From Candidatus Cloacimonas sp. (lineage in GTDB: Bacteria; Cloacimonadota; Cloacimonadia; Cloacimonadales; Cloacimonadaceae), in contig DAONFA010000001.1 in the NCBI GenBank assembly GCA_035403355.1, positions 31,644 to 95,643 on the forward strand: a stretch of 64,000 bases of DNA, read 5' to 3'. Every line of letters starts with the position of its first letter. Position 1 is the stretch's first letter. Shown piece by piece: positions 34,959-43,862 of the stretch. The notes under the pieces are model-generated. The model saw only the letters and a list, made by a program, of their open reading frames with translations, did no database searches and had not been told where the DNA came from. The position numbers were made by a program, and so were the translations under genes.

Positions 34959-36146
34959 TCAGGAGACCTTCTTCTTATGGAATAGAGCAGTGTTAATGGC
35001 TGTAATTTTCTCTTTGTTCTCCCCCTGTAAGCTTTCTAAAATTAAAGCCAGAACGCAGGATAGAACAAAGGCAGCCACAGTAGATAATACAACGGTTAAA
35101 GCTCTTTTAGGTTTAGACCTGATACCTGCCAGCTGAGGGGCATCATAAACCTCAAAAGTAGGCAGGTCTTTCACTTCTTCCAGTTTGGCAAGTTCAAATT
35201 GCGGGTAAAGATATTCTATAATCTTTTTTTCAATTTCCACATTCAGCATCAATTGAGCATATTGCATTGCCAAATCGGGTATTTTATCTATTTGGACGAT
35301 ATATTCGGGCACCAGATCGCTACCGCTATTTTCCAAGCTCTTTATTTTTTGTTTCAGCAATTGCATTTTTTCGGCTAAAGCAATTACTGCAGGTGAATCT
35401 GAAGAGTATTGACTTTGGGCAAGGGAATGTTCAATTTCGGTTTGCATATATTCGGACACAATTTCACTGTAAAGTGTCAGTTGGGCTTGAGTTTGTTGAG
35501 TAATATCAATGGAGCGATTTTTCTTCTGAAAATCCCTCAATAATACAGAAAGGGAATCAACGGTTTGCAAATGATTGTTTACCTGTTTTTCCAGAAATTC
35601 CCTTTTTTGGCGTCCTTTGCTCATTTTACTGTGCAGAATGTATTTATTCAAAGAATCCACATGATATTGCACGATTTGACGGGAGAGTTCTTTGTTTTTG
35701 GTTTCCGCTATGATATTTACCAGGTATGTCTTCTGGTCGTAAAAAATCTGCATAGTAGATTCGCTAAGCTGTTTAACGGCAAGTTCCATTGCTTTCAGGG
35801 TATCGGGTTCATCTATTTTATAATAGGGTATCAGGTTAAACTTTCTAACCACCTCTTCCTGAAATTTGCGGCTTTGCATAATGTAAATAAAATCCACTGC
35901 CATATCAAATTTATCTGTTTGCAGAATGCCACTGCCTAAAATATCCATTATGCCTCCTCCCAGGGAACCTAATCCTCCCGATTCTGCAATAGGCATAAGA
36001 GTTGCTTTGGATTCCCAATATTGGGGAACAAGCAGAGAATATATGATAGCAGCAATAGCTACAAGACAGCAGATAGTTATTACCAGATATTTGCGTTTGG
36101 CAATTACCAGAATAATATCCAGCAGGCCTAATCCGTTTTTATTCAT
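34959..36146 (-). CDS. Wzz/GNVR-type polysaccharide chain-length determinant
   Basis: A 395-residue inner membrane protein with a membrane segment near residues 14-36 (YLVITICCLVAIAAIIYSLL) and another near 345-365, which enclose a large periplasmic part rich in coiled coil. VPQYWESKATLMPIA after TM1 is characteristic of Wzz/PCP proteins. The C-terminal APQLAGIRSKPKRAL box before TM2 also fits. It regulates the length of O-antigen or exopolysaccharide, together with the downstream ligase/polymerase. No tyrosine kinase domain is attached. It starts with an AGAGG site and leads the operon wzz-ligase-mazG-kinase-nnr. Confidence 0.88.
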   Translation of the reverse strand: MNKNGLGLLDIILVIAKRKYLVITICCLVAIAAIIYSLLVPQYWESKATLMPIAESGGLGSLGGGIMDILGSGILQTDKFDMAVDFIYIMQSRKFQEEVVRKFNLIPYYKIDEPDTLKAMELAVKQLSESTMQIFYDQKTYLVNIIAETKNKELSRQIVQYHVDSLNKYILHSKMSKGRQKREFLEKQVNNHLQTVDSLSVLLRDFQKKNRSIDITQQTQAQLTLYSEIVSEYMQTEIEHSLAQSQYSSDSPAVIALAEKMQLLKQKIKSLENSGSDLVPEYIVQIDKIPDLAMQYAQLMLNVEIEKKIIEYLYPQFELAKLEEVKDLPTFEVYDAPQLAGIRSKPKRALTVVLSTVAAFVLSCVLALILESLQGENKEKITAINTALFHKKKVS

Positions 36147-36217
36147 TTTCCATCCTCTTGTGAGGTCTTAATAGTTGTTTGCAGGATAGCGCAGAAAGAT
36201 TTCATCGTTTTCTTAAA

Positions 36218-37477
36218 CTATAGTTTTAATTGCAGAAAAGGTTCCAGCACGGCAGGCAGATTGATGTTTCCCTCTTCTGTTTGATATGTTTCCAAAATAG
36301 CAATCAGCAAACGCGGAGTAGCAACTCCGGAGCCGTTTAAGGTATGCACATATCTAACTTTTCCGCTTTTATCCTTATAACGGATATTAGCGCGGCGTGC
36401 TTGAAATTCACCAAAAGTGCTAATTGAGCTTACTTCCAAATATTTTCCTGTTCCTGGAGCCCAGACCTCCAAATCGTAGGTCTTTTGAGAGGCGAAGGAT
36501 AAATCGCCGGTGCAAAGGGTTACCACTCTATAATGCAAATTGAATGCCTGTAAAATATCTTCCGCATCGCAGAGTATTTGTTCCAGCGCTTCGGCTGATT
36601 TTTCCGGTTCTGTAATATGCACCAATTCTACTTTATTGAATTGATGCAGGCGTTGTAAGCCCCTTGTTTCTTTTCCATAGGAACCTGCTTCTCTTCTAAA
36701 GCAGGGAGTGTAAGCTGCAAATTGTTTAGGCAGGTCTTTATAGGAAAGCACTTCCTCCGCAAAAATATTTGTTACGGGAACTTCGGCAGTGGGAATCAGA
36801 AACAAATCATCTTTTTCAATGCGATACATATCTTCCTCAAGTTTAGGCAGTTGTCCTGTTCCGGTCATCGTTTTTCGGTTTACTGCCAAAGGAACCATCA
36901 ATTCAGTGTAATGATGTTTCTGCCGATGAAATTCCAGCATAAAATTGATTATGGAGCGTTCCAGACGAGCCCCCTCACCTGTATAAATTGGAAAACCGCT
37001 ACCGCTAATTTTTGCTCCCCGGGGCAAATCCAGCAGGTTATTTTGGATTGCCAGTTCCAGATGGTCTTTGGGAGTAAAGGAAAACTGTTTTGGTTCCCCC
37101 CAAACTTTCACTATCTTGTTGGAGCTTTCATCTCTGCCAACGGGAACATCTTCTTGGGGAATATTGGGAATAGTTAACAGCATTCTTTCCAGTTTTTCGT
37201 TTACAATGCTCAATTGAGCGGAGAGTGCTTTAATTTCTTCCGCGGTTTTGGTCATTGCCTGAAGTTCATTTTCAATGCTTTCCCCGGTTTTTTTCTTCTG
37301 GGCAATAAGGGAAGAAACGCTGTTTTGATGTGCTTTCAGGTTATCAAAGGCAAATTGCAGATCGCGTCTTTGTTCATCAATTTCCAGCAGAGCATCCAAA
37401 TCCGCTTTTTCATTTTTATTGCGAATTGCCTGTCTAACGAGTTCTATGTTATTACGGATAAATTTAATATCTAACAT
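36218..37477 (-). CDS. serS: Seryl-tRNA synthetase
   Basis: Charges tRNA-Ser (and tRNA-Sec) in the cytoplasm. The 419 residues have the long N-terminal coiled-coil arm that grips the tRNA variable arm (about 30-110) and the class II core (TGTGQLPKLEEDMY, FRREAGSYGKETRGLQRLHQF motif 2 split over about 265-285, and NGSGVATPRLLIAILE motif 3 near 385). Full length and intact. Its start overlaps the end of tpiA by 7 bp, so they form one operon. Confidence 0.97.
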   Translation of the reverse strand: MLDIKFIRNNIELVRQAIRNKNEKADLDALLEIDEQRRDLQFAFDNLKAHQNSVSSLIAQKKKTGESIENELQAMTKTAEEIKALSAQLSIVNEKLERMLLTIPNIPQEDVPVGRDESSNKIVKVWGEPKQFSFTPKDHLELAIQNNLLDLPRGAKISGSGFPIYTGEGARLERSIINFMLEFHRQKHHYTELMVPLAVNRKTMTGTGQLPKLEEDMYRIEKDDLFLIPTAEVPVTNIFAEEVLSYKDLPKQFAAYTPCFRREAGSYGKETRGLQRLHQFNKVELVHITEPEKSAEALEQILCDAEDILQAFNLHYRVVTLCTGDLSFASQKTYDLEVWAPGTGKYLEVSSISTFGEFQARRANIRYKDKSGKVRYVHTLNGSGVATPRLLIAILETYQTEEGNINLPAVLEPFLQLKL

Positions 37478-38253
37478 TCTTGTCCTTTATTTTTCATTCC
37501 GATTTTCACCATTTCCAGAAAATCCTCTTCCTTTAAAGAAGCGCCTCCAATTAAGCCACCATCAATATCTGGGCAAGCTAAAAGTTCCTCCAGGTTACCT
37601 GGTTTGATGCTTCCGCCGTAAAGGATAGAGAGTTCTTCTGCAATTTTTTCGCCATAATTACTTTGCAGCCAGTTCCGAATTAAATTATGCACTTCCTGTG
37701 CCTGGAAAGGACTGGCAGTTTTACCGGTGCCAATTGCCCAAACAGGTTCATAAGCTAACACTATTTCTTTTCCGGTAATTAGGTTAATGTTTGCCAAACA
37801 GCCCGTAAGCTGGCTTAAAATAACTTCCGTCGTTTTGTTTTCTTCCCGCTGTTGCAAGGTTTCTCCAATGCAAACCAGGGGAGTGATTTGGCTGGCAAAA
37901 AGTTTTAATATTTTAGCATTTACGGTGACATCTGTCTCATTATGGTATTGACGGCGTTCAGAATGCCCTACAATACAATATTTCAAACCCAACGATGCCA
38001 ACATTGATGCTGAAACCTCTCCGGTATAAGCTCCGTTAGAATAAACGGAAACATCCTGAGCGGCAACCTGCATACAGGAACCGAAAGAGCCCTTCAATGC
38101 CTCATTTAGAAAGGGATAAGCGGGTGCAATTAAAGGAATTACATTATTTAACTCCAGCTCTTTTAACGCTGGAACTACAATTTGCAAATAATCCTTTGTT
38201 TCCTGTAATCCTTTATTCATCTTCCAGTTACCTGCAATATATATCTTCCGCAT
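37471..38253 (-). CDS. tpiA: Triosephosphate isomerase
   Basis: Interconverts dihydroxyacetone phosphate and glyceraldehyde 3-phosphate in glycolysis. About 260 residues. The catalytic Lys is in AGNWKMNKG, His in CIVGHSERRQYHNE (about residue 95) and Glu in VLAYEPVWAIGTGK (about 166). The phosphate-binding loop is LYGGSIKPGN. The ATG at 38253 has a GAGG site 7 bp upstream and gives the family-typical MRKIYIAGNWKMN start; an ATG two codons earlier is too close to it. The 3' end overlaps the serS start. Eno lies further along the window but in a separate unit. Confidence 0.96.
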   Translation of the reverse strand: MRKIYIAGNWKMNKGLQETKDYLQIVVPALKELELNNVIPLIAPAYPFLNEALKGSFGSCMQVAAQDVSVYSNGAYTGEVSASMLASLGLKYCIVGHSERRQYHNETDVTVNAKILKLFASQITPLVCIGETLQQREENKTTEVILSQLTGCLANINLITGKEIVLAYEPVWAIGTGKTASPFQAQEVHNLIRNWLQSNYGEKIAEELSILYGGSIKPGNLEELLACPDIDGGLIGGASLKEEDFLEMVKIGMKNKGQEC

Positions 38254-38402
38254 TAGCATACCTCACTTCTTTCAATCTTTTATATCACTCAAATTTTACT
38301 TTGCATATTAGGTCAAGTATTTTTCTTTTAGCCGGGACTTCTACTTCCGATTTGATAGAAAAACATCGGCAAAAAAGATATTGCAACTGGAGAGGAGTAA
38401 AT

Positions 38403-38690
38403 CCCGGAGGGTTGACCTCCTGGTCAACCGCCCTTTGAAATTTATTTCATCACAAAAGAGTTAGCGATAAGGAAATACTTTATTTGTAAATAGAACGACA
38501 GAAATGCCGTTCTACTGTCAAATCCCGGAGGGTTGACCTCCTGGTCAACCACTCTTTGAAATTTATTTCATCACAAAAAAGTTAGCGATAAGGAAATACT
38601 TTATTTGTAAATAGAACGACGGAAATGTCGTTCTACTGTCAAATACCGGAGGGTTGACCTCCCGGTCAACCCCCCTTTTTTCCTTTTTTA
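38403..38690. repeat. 121 bp tandem repeat, 2.3 copies, with palindromic modules
   Basis: GGTTGACCTCCTGGTCAACC occurs at 38410-38429 and 38531-38550, and with CCCGG in the loop at 38652-38671: exactly 121 bp apart. The unit also holds TTTGAAATTTATTTCATCAC and an AACGAC...GTTCTACTG module. The last copy is followed on the + strand by CCCTTTTTTCCTTTTTT, giving it terminator shape for + strand transcripts, although neighbouring genes are on the minus strand. Confidence 0.88.
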
Positions 38691-38719
38691 GGACACCACA
38701 CTATTCCTTACCATTTCTC

Positions 38720-38775
38720 ATATCATTCCCGTATCGTTCCCATATCGTTCCCGTATCGTGATACGGGAAAGTTAT
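38720..38775. repeat. GTTCCCATATC tandem units with perfect hairpin
   Basis: Tandem 11 bp units (CGTTCCCGTAT type) are the inverted form of the array at 15269-15312. The end forms a perfect 10 bp stem with a 2 nt loop (TTCCCGTATC at 38748-38757, GATACGGGAA at 38760-38769). Confidence 0.8.
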
Positions 38776-38890
38776 GGGATTGTATTGATAAATATAGCGG
38801 TTATGGTAATCAAACAAGAAATAGGCATTAACCGGAACAAACAGGAGCCAAAAAAAAGTTATTCTTATTTTTATGTAAGCAACAAAATAA

Positions 38891-38923
38891 GCGAGGTATC
38901 TGCCACTTAAACAGATACCTCGC
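38891..38923 (-). terminator. Intrinsic terminator after wrbA
   Basis: A perfect 12 bp inverted repeat (GCGAGGTATCTG, CAGATACCTCGC) with a 9 nt loop starts 24 bp after the wrbA stop on the minus strand and is followed by TTATTTTG. Confidence 0.8.
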
Positions 38924-38946
38924 ATTATAAAATAGTTATCAAGCTT

Positions 38947-39555
38947 CTATTTATGCATTTTTGCCACCAGGGAAGCCACATACCAACCCTGATACCGTGC
39001 ACCTTCCAATTCGTTTTCCGAAGGCATTCTGCTGCCATCTCCAACAATTGTGGAAGCGCCATAAGGTGTTCCACCGGAAATCTCATCCATAGTTCCCTGA
39101 CCCTGAAAAGAATAGGGCAGACCTGTAATCAACATACCGTGATGCAGAAGAACGGGATAAAAACCCAAAATGGTGGATTCCTGCCCGCCATGCTGAGCCG
39201 AAGTGGAGGTAAAAACACTGCCGATTTTACCTGTTAACGCACCTTTAACCCATAAAGAACCGGTTCCATCAATAAAGGTTTTCATTTGTGAAGGCAAACT
39301 GCCAAAACGCGTGGGAAAACCGAAAATAATGGCATCCGCCGTGGTTAAATCGCCAATTTCGGCAACCGGGATGTGAGCAAATGCTTTTCTTGCTTCTGCA
39401 GCACCGATTTTATGCAGAATATCAGAACTCAGCGTTTCCGGAACCTGTTTTATTTCCACTTCCATTCCTTCTACCTTTCTGGCACCTTCTGCAACCGCTT
39501 CCGCCATTTTGTAGATGTGTCCGTAGGCAGAGTAAAAGAGGACTAATACTTTCAT
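38947..39555 (-). CDS. wrbA: WrbA-type NAD(P)H:quinone oxidoreductase/flavodoxin-like protein
   Basis: A 202-residue FMN-binding flavodoxin-fold protein. The phosphate-binding loop is at the N-terminus (LFYSAYGHIYKMAEAV), followed by GFPTRFGSLPSQMK and TSTSAQHGGQESTIL, diagnostic of WrbA. Such enzymes reduce quinones by two electrons and protect against redox stress in many anaerobes. It is likely a single-gene unit: threonine aldolase ends upstream ~110 bp away, and a strong terminator follows. Confidence 0.93.
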   Translation of the reverse strand: MKVLVLFYSAYGHIYKMAEAVAEGARKVEGMEVEIKQVPETLSSDILHKIGAAEARKAFAHIPVAEIGDLTTADAIIFGFPTRFGSLPSQMKTFIDGTGSLWVKGALTGKIGSVFTSTSAQHGGQESTILGFYPVLLHHGMLITGLPYSFQGQGTMDEISGGTPYGASTIVGDGSRMPSENELEGARYQGWYVASLVAKMHK

Positions 39556-39668
39556 CTTTGTAAACTCCTTATTCTTTAGCTTTATGGATATATTAACTGA
39601 AAAGTTGCCTTTGGCAAGTTCAGGAATTGTGACGGGGATTATTTAGCGCTAAGGGGCTTTGGGCGAAG

Positions 39669-40694
39669 TTATAGCAGGGCTTTGAGGTCTAAAATAAAAT
39701 TCTCTATATGCTTTTCCGTTGTGTTAAAACTGCACATCAGGCGGACTTCGTTTTTTTCCTCATTCCAAGTGTAAAAATGATATTTTTGTTGCAGGGGTTC
39801 TATTATCTGCCGGGGCAAAACTACAAACAGAGAATTAACAGCAACTTCCTGAGTAATAGTTATTTCCGGAATTTTTTGCAAACGCTCTGCCAATAATTTT
39901 GCCATTGCATTTGCAGCCATAGCATTTTTTAGATATAAATCGTCTGTCAGATACGCCTGATACTGAGCTGAAATAAAACGCATTTTGCTTAAAAGCTGGC
40001 TTGCCTGCTTCCGATAAAAACGCATTGCGGAAGTTAGGTCAGGACGAAAACTGATGATTGCCTCGCCACAAAGTAAACCATTTTTGGTGCCTCCAAAACT
40101 TACAATATCCGCAGCAATATCTTTGGTCATTTCTTTTAAGGAACATTTTAAAGCCGCTGCGGCATTAGCCAAACGCGCACCGTCAATATGCAAAAACATA
40201 TCATTTTGATGAGCAAAATCAGCTAATTCCTGCAATTCCTGCAAGGTGTATAAAGTTCCAAATTCTGTGCTTTGCGAAATGGAAATAATCTTTGCCTGGG
40301 AATGATGTTGATCACGATTTCCTAAGAGATGTGGAGCAATAAGTTTTGGAGTGAGTTTGCCATCCGGGGTTTCAATTGGTTTTAACCGACCCTGGGTAAA
40401 TTTTTGCACGGCACCGCATTCGTCAGTATTGATATGAGCGCTTTGGGCACAAAAAATGGCATTATAGGAATGCATAATTGCCTGCAAACATAATATATTA
40501 GCACCTGTTCCAGTAATTACAAACCAGGCATCACAATTTCCTCCGAAAAGTTCTTTAATTTGTTCTAAAACCTTTATAGTTAGCGGATCATCTCCATAAG
40601 CCGGACAAAAGCCCTCGTTAGCATTTAAGATAGCTGCTAAAACCTGGGGATGTATTCCGCTGTGATTATCTGAGCCAAAACTAACTGAATTCAT
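39669..40694 (-). CDS. ltaE: Threonine aldolase (PLP-dependent)
   Basis: Cleaves L-threonine or allo-threonine to glycine and acetaldehyde. The 341 residues show the fold-type I PLP features: FGSDNHSGIHPQVLAA start, HINTDECGAV, HIDGARLANAAAAL, and the PLP Lys in SFGGTKNGLL (about residue 203). The family often also acts on beta-hydroxy amino acids. In an amino-acid-fermenting anaerobe it may supply glycine. It starts right at the end of the preceding RNase H-like gene (stop and start 1 bp apart, GAGG site), so these two are cotranscribed. Confidence 0.93.
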   Translation of the reverse strand: MNSVSFGSDNHSGIHPQVLAAILNANEGFCPAYGDDPLTIKVLEQIKELFGGNCDAWFVITGTGANILCLQAIMHSYNAIFCAQSAHINTDECGAVQKFTQGRLKPIETPDGKLTPKLIAPHLLGNRDQHHSQAKIISISQSTEFGTLYTLQELQELADFAHQNDMFLHIDGARLANAAAALKCSLKEMTKDIAADIVSFGGTKNGLLCGEAIISFRPDLTSAMRFYRKQASQLLSKMRFISAQYQAYLTDDLYLKNAMAANAMAKLLAERLQKIPEITITQEVAVNSLFVVLPRQIIEPLQQKYHFYTWNEEKNEVRLMCSFNTTEKHIENFILDLKALL

Positions 40695-41894
40695 TTATAT
40701 TACCTCATTTATCTTATTTAGCTTAAGCTTAAGTCGTTCAATGCGTTTATCTACAGCAGCTACTTTTTGGTCATTAACGATTGGACGGCTAATTAAGTAG
40801 GACTTTAATTTTTCGGCATTAACAAGGGCTTCTCCATAGCGGTGATAATATTTTTCCAGAATGATACAGACCTCCTGCAGGGAAACAGGACAATTTAAAG
40901 AAGCAGCAATATTAAAACACTCATAAGCGGAATCAATGTCCTTTTCCTTTTTATAAATAATGCCCAGGTCACGCAGCACATCTTTATCCACAATTCCAAG
41001 CGAAAGCATATCTACTAAAATGTTTTTAGCAATGTCTATCCGATTCTGGCTTTGATACAACATTGCCAAGGAATGATAATCAATCCGATTGTCCATTCCC
41101 CCTGGGGGAGGGTAACTGATACTGTTACAAATAAGAGTAAAAAGAGCAGCCGTATGCAAAATGTCCGTGTGATTATGTAAAAAAACCCTTTGCATAAGCT
41201 CAGGATTGCCATTTAACAAAAAACTGAAATAGGTCTGCGGAATTTCACCTCCTTCAATATCCAGTTCTTTGTCTCTAATTTGACCCAGAATGTAAAATTC
41301 TATGGTTTCCAGGGCACAGGAAGGAAGCTTGTTTTTCCATAAACGCCGGGCAAGATGAAGTAAATCCAGATGCTCCATTGCCCTTAAATTAAGCCAAATT
41401 TGATGATACAGCAAACGAGATTCCAACACAGGAACATCAAAGGTCTTACCGTTAAAAGTTATCAGCAAGGACTTTTCGTCTATCAGTTCTATCAAGCGAT
41501 CAAAAGAATTTACCTCTGCTTCAGGATCAGGTAAAAAAACCTGCTCCACTATAAAGCTCTCATTTATATAATAACCCAAACCAATCATAAAAGCAAAAAT
41601 GCCGTTACTGCGTAATCCGGTGGTCTCCAAATCCAGAAAAAGGATGTCCTCTTTTGTCCGTTCTTTGCTTTTATCCAAATTTGCCCAATTGAGAAGAACT
41701 TCCGGCAGGATTTCAGGATAAAGAGACAATCCCTCAATTTCTGTTTGCAGAGGATATGCTTTTTTTGTGTAGAAATAGGGGTCTTCCGGGTGAGCGGAAA
41801 ATTCACCTTCTATGGAATGTTTTAATGTTTCTCGTAATAATTCTTTCAGTTCTGAGGCGAAAAACTCTCTATCCTGATTCATATCCTGTATCAT
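40695..41894 (-). CDS. RNase H-like exonuclease domain protein with C-terminal TPR-like region (YprB-like)
   Basis: 399 residues. The N-terminal part (about 80-240) is a DEDD-type RNase H-fold exonuclease domain: LFLDLETTGL (acidic pair about 87 and 89), TFNGKTFDVPVLESRL, and a DxxH-like HNHTDILHTAALF. This matches the RNase_H_2/YprB family. The rest (about 265-399) is helical with TPR-like repeats (AMLYQSQNRIDIAKNILVDM, AYECFNIAASLNCPVS). YprB proteins process nucleic acids but their substrate is unknown. A strong AAGAGG site precedes the ATG at 41894. Coupled to the threonine aldolase gene. Confidence 0.82.
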   Translation of the reverse strand: MIQDMNQDREFFASELKELLRETLKHSIEGEFSAHPEDPYFYTKKAYPLQTEIEGLSLYPEILPEVLLNWANLDKSKERTKEDILFLDLETTGLRSNGIFAFMIGLGYYINESFIVEQVFLPDPEAEVNSFDRLIELIDEKSLLITFNGKTFDVPVLESRLLYHQIWLNLRAMEHLDLLHLARRLWKNKLPSCALETIEFYILGQIRDKELDIEGGEIPQTYFSFLLNGNPELMQRVFLHNHTDILHTAALFTLICNSISYPPPGGMDNRIDYHSLAMLYQSQNRIDIAKNILVDMLSLGIVDKDVLRDLGIIYKKEKDIDSAYECFNIAASLNCPVSLQEVCIILEKYYHRYGEALVNAEKLKSYLISRPIVNDQKVAAVDKRIERLKLKLNKINEVI

Positions 41895-41994
41895 AATTTT
41901 TCCTCTTAAAAAAACCAGGAAGTATAAAGAGGTAGTTTTGTCAAGAGGTCTTGAGGGCGAGAGGTCTTGAGGTCTATGAGGTCTTGAGGATTGG

Positions 41995-42175
41995 ATAAAT
42001 CCCTCAGCCCTCAGCTCTCAGCCCTCAGCTCTCAGCCCTCAGCCCTCAGCCCTCCGCTCTCTGCCCTCAGCCCTCAGCCCTCCGCTCTCAGCTCTCAGCC
42101 CTCAGCCCTCTGCCCTCAGCCCTCAGCCCTCTGCCCTCAGCCCTCAGCCCTCAGCCCTCAGCCCTCAGCCCTCGG
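41995..42175. repeat. 7 bp tandem repeat CAGCCCT
   Basis: About 24 units of CAGCCCT and variants CAGCTCT, CCGCTCT and CTGCCCT run from shortly after 41990 to 42175, immediately upstream of the MFS gene. Because 7 is not a multiple of 3, translation gives a low-complexity SALSPQPSAL pattern, which is not a real protein. Confidence 0.92.
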
Positions 42176-42240
42176 TCTGCTGAAAATCTCTGGACAAGAA
42201 CAGCCCTTCCAAGATAATGAATAATAAAGGAACAAAGCAG

Positions 42241-43632
42241 ATGCATAACAAAAAGAAAAAGCAGAAAAATAGTCGTCTTAGAACCAGTTTTAAAACCTCC
42301 ATAACGGAAGGTATTTTTGCTCAGATATACGGAAATCTTTCTGCTATCGGTTCTTCCTTCATTGTAAAACTGATGGTGATTTTAGACGCTTCGCCAATGC
42401 ATTACAGTTTGCTAAGTGCTATAGGTCAGGTCTCTGCAATTTGGCAACCTTTGGGAGTAGCTGTTACGCATAAACTGAAGGAACATAAATCTACCTGTAT
42501 AATAATAACTGCTGTCGGGCGATTTTTAACCATCTTTTTAGGGCTGTCTTTGCTTTTTAATAATACGCTACACGGTATCTGGTTTGTGCTTATACTGCTG
42601 TTTTTCAGTGCCGGTTTACAATCTTTGGGTGCAAATATTTGGATTGCCTGGATTAGCGATTTGATTCCTCTTTCCCTGCGAGGACGCTTTTTCTCCAGAC
42701 GCAATCAAATTTTGGTTGGAATTGGTTTGATAGTTAGCTACCTCGTCAGTTTTCATATAGACCTTTTTGAATCAGCCAAAGGTGCATTCAAACTTGGTTA
42801 CATCCACTTCTGGGGAGCGGAAAAATTCTTCCTGCCGCAAAATCAACCCTGGTTTTTAGCCGGGGTCTATGTTTTTGCTTCGCTTATTGGTTTAATTGGC
42901 TTATATTTTCTGAACCGTCAACCGGAAAGTCCTTTGCCTTCTGTTCAGGAACAGCGTTTACGGGAGCGTTATTTTGCCCCTGTGAAAGATAAAAACTTCC
43001 GTCTGCTGTCTGTTTTTGGAATCTGGTGGATGTTAGCAATTGGCGTTGGCAGTCCTTTTTGGGGACCTTTTATGATGAAGAAACTCTCTATGAGTATGTT
43101 TGAAATCCAAATCTACAATACTATAAGTGTGTTATCTTCACTTTTGTCTTACCAATTTTGGGGTCGCTTTATAGATAAAAACGGCAATAAAACGGCTATG
43201 CAGATCTGTATTGCTTTGGGTGGATTAAATCCCATGCTCTGGCTGTTTACCAGTCCTGGAAATTATTCTATTCTGTGGCTGGAGGCAATTATTTCAGGTT
43301 TTATGTGGGCTGGAACAGGAATTATAACTACCAATTTTGTTCTTTCGGTAGCTGAAAAAGGCAAGGAACAGGTTTATTCCGGAATTTATGGAGCTATCAC
43401 AGGATTGGCAATGATGCTTTCTACCCTTGCCTGTGGAATATTTTATCCTTCTCCTTTAACAATTGGCAAAAAGCTGTTGGAGCCGGAACAGGTAATTTTC
43501 GGAATCGGAGGAATTATGCGCTGGCTAAGTTTTATCCCTTTGTTGTTTGTTGTGGAAAAAAGAACTGTCCCCTTGCCTAAGGCGTTGCTTTCTCTTTTCC
43601 GGAAAAATACAGATAGGTCACTTAAGAAATAG
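42241..43632 (+). CDS. Major facilitator superfamily transporter
   Basis: About 463 residues with roughly 12 predicted helices. A Lys-rich N-terminus precedes the first helix. ISDLIPLSLRGRFFSRRNQI between helices 4 and 5 is the MFS-type loop, with the typical R-G-R-x-F pattern, and QFWGRFIDKNGNKTAMQICI is the equivalent loop in the second half. The substrate is unknown. I prefer the ATG at 42241, which has AAAGGA 9 bp upstream; another in-frame ATG at 42217 has a weaker site. The gene begins right after the CAGCCCT array. It ends 8 bp before the 74 bp tandem repeats. Confidence 0.88.
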   Translation: MHNKKKKQKNSRLRTSFKTSITEGIFAQIYGNLSAIGSSFIVKLMVILDASPMHYSLLSAIGQVSAIWQPLGVAVTHKLKEHKSTCIIITAVGRFLTIFLGLSLLFNNTLHGIWFVLILLFFSAGLQSLGANIWIAWISDLIPLSLRGRFFSRRNQILVGIGLIVSYLVSFHIDLFESAKGAFKLGYIHFWGAEKFFLPQNQPWFLAGVYVFASLIGLIGLYFLNRQPESPLPSVQEQRLRERYFAPVKDKNFRLLSVFGIWWMLAIGVGSPFWGPFMMKKLSMSMFEIQIYNTISVLSSLLSYQFWGRFIDKNGNKTAMQICIALGGLNPMLWLFTSPGNYSILWLEAIISGFMWAGTGIITTNFVLSVAEKGKEQVYSGIYGAITGLAMMLSTLACGIFYPSPLTIGKKLLEPEQVIFGIGGIMRWLSFIPLLFVVEKRTVPLPKALLSLFRKNTDRSLKK

Positions 43633-43639
43633 TTGAACT

Positions 43640-43860
43640 GTTTAAACTTCTATGTCAGGAGAAGAAACGGTCTGTTTTTCCTGTAGCCGGAGCTCGCTGT
43701 AGCTCCGCTCTTGGTTTAAACTTCTATGTCCGGAGGAGGAACGGTCTGTTCTTCCTGTAGCCGGAGCTCGCTGTAGCTCCGCCCTTGGTTTAAACTTCTA
43801 TGTCAGGAGGTGGAACGGTCTGTTTTCCTGTAGCCGGAGCTCGCTGTAGCTCCGCTCTTG
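43640..43860. repeat. Three 73-74 bp tandem repeats copying the 3' end of the DUF975 gene
   Basis: Units start with GTTTAAACTTCTATGTC at 43640, 43714 and 43788. Each holds a GGAGCTCGCTGTAGCTCC hairpin. A fourth start, at 43861, is the true 3' end of the neighbouring minus-strand gene, including its stop codon, so the array looks like amplified gene end plus hairpin. Confidence 0.88.
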
Positions 43861-43862
43861 GT

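Noticed and set aside
41991..42224. Open frame with SALSPQPSAL repeats
   Set aside because: It is the CAGCCCT heptamer array read in one frame, with no ribosome binding site and no recognisable domain.
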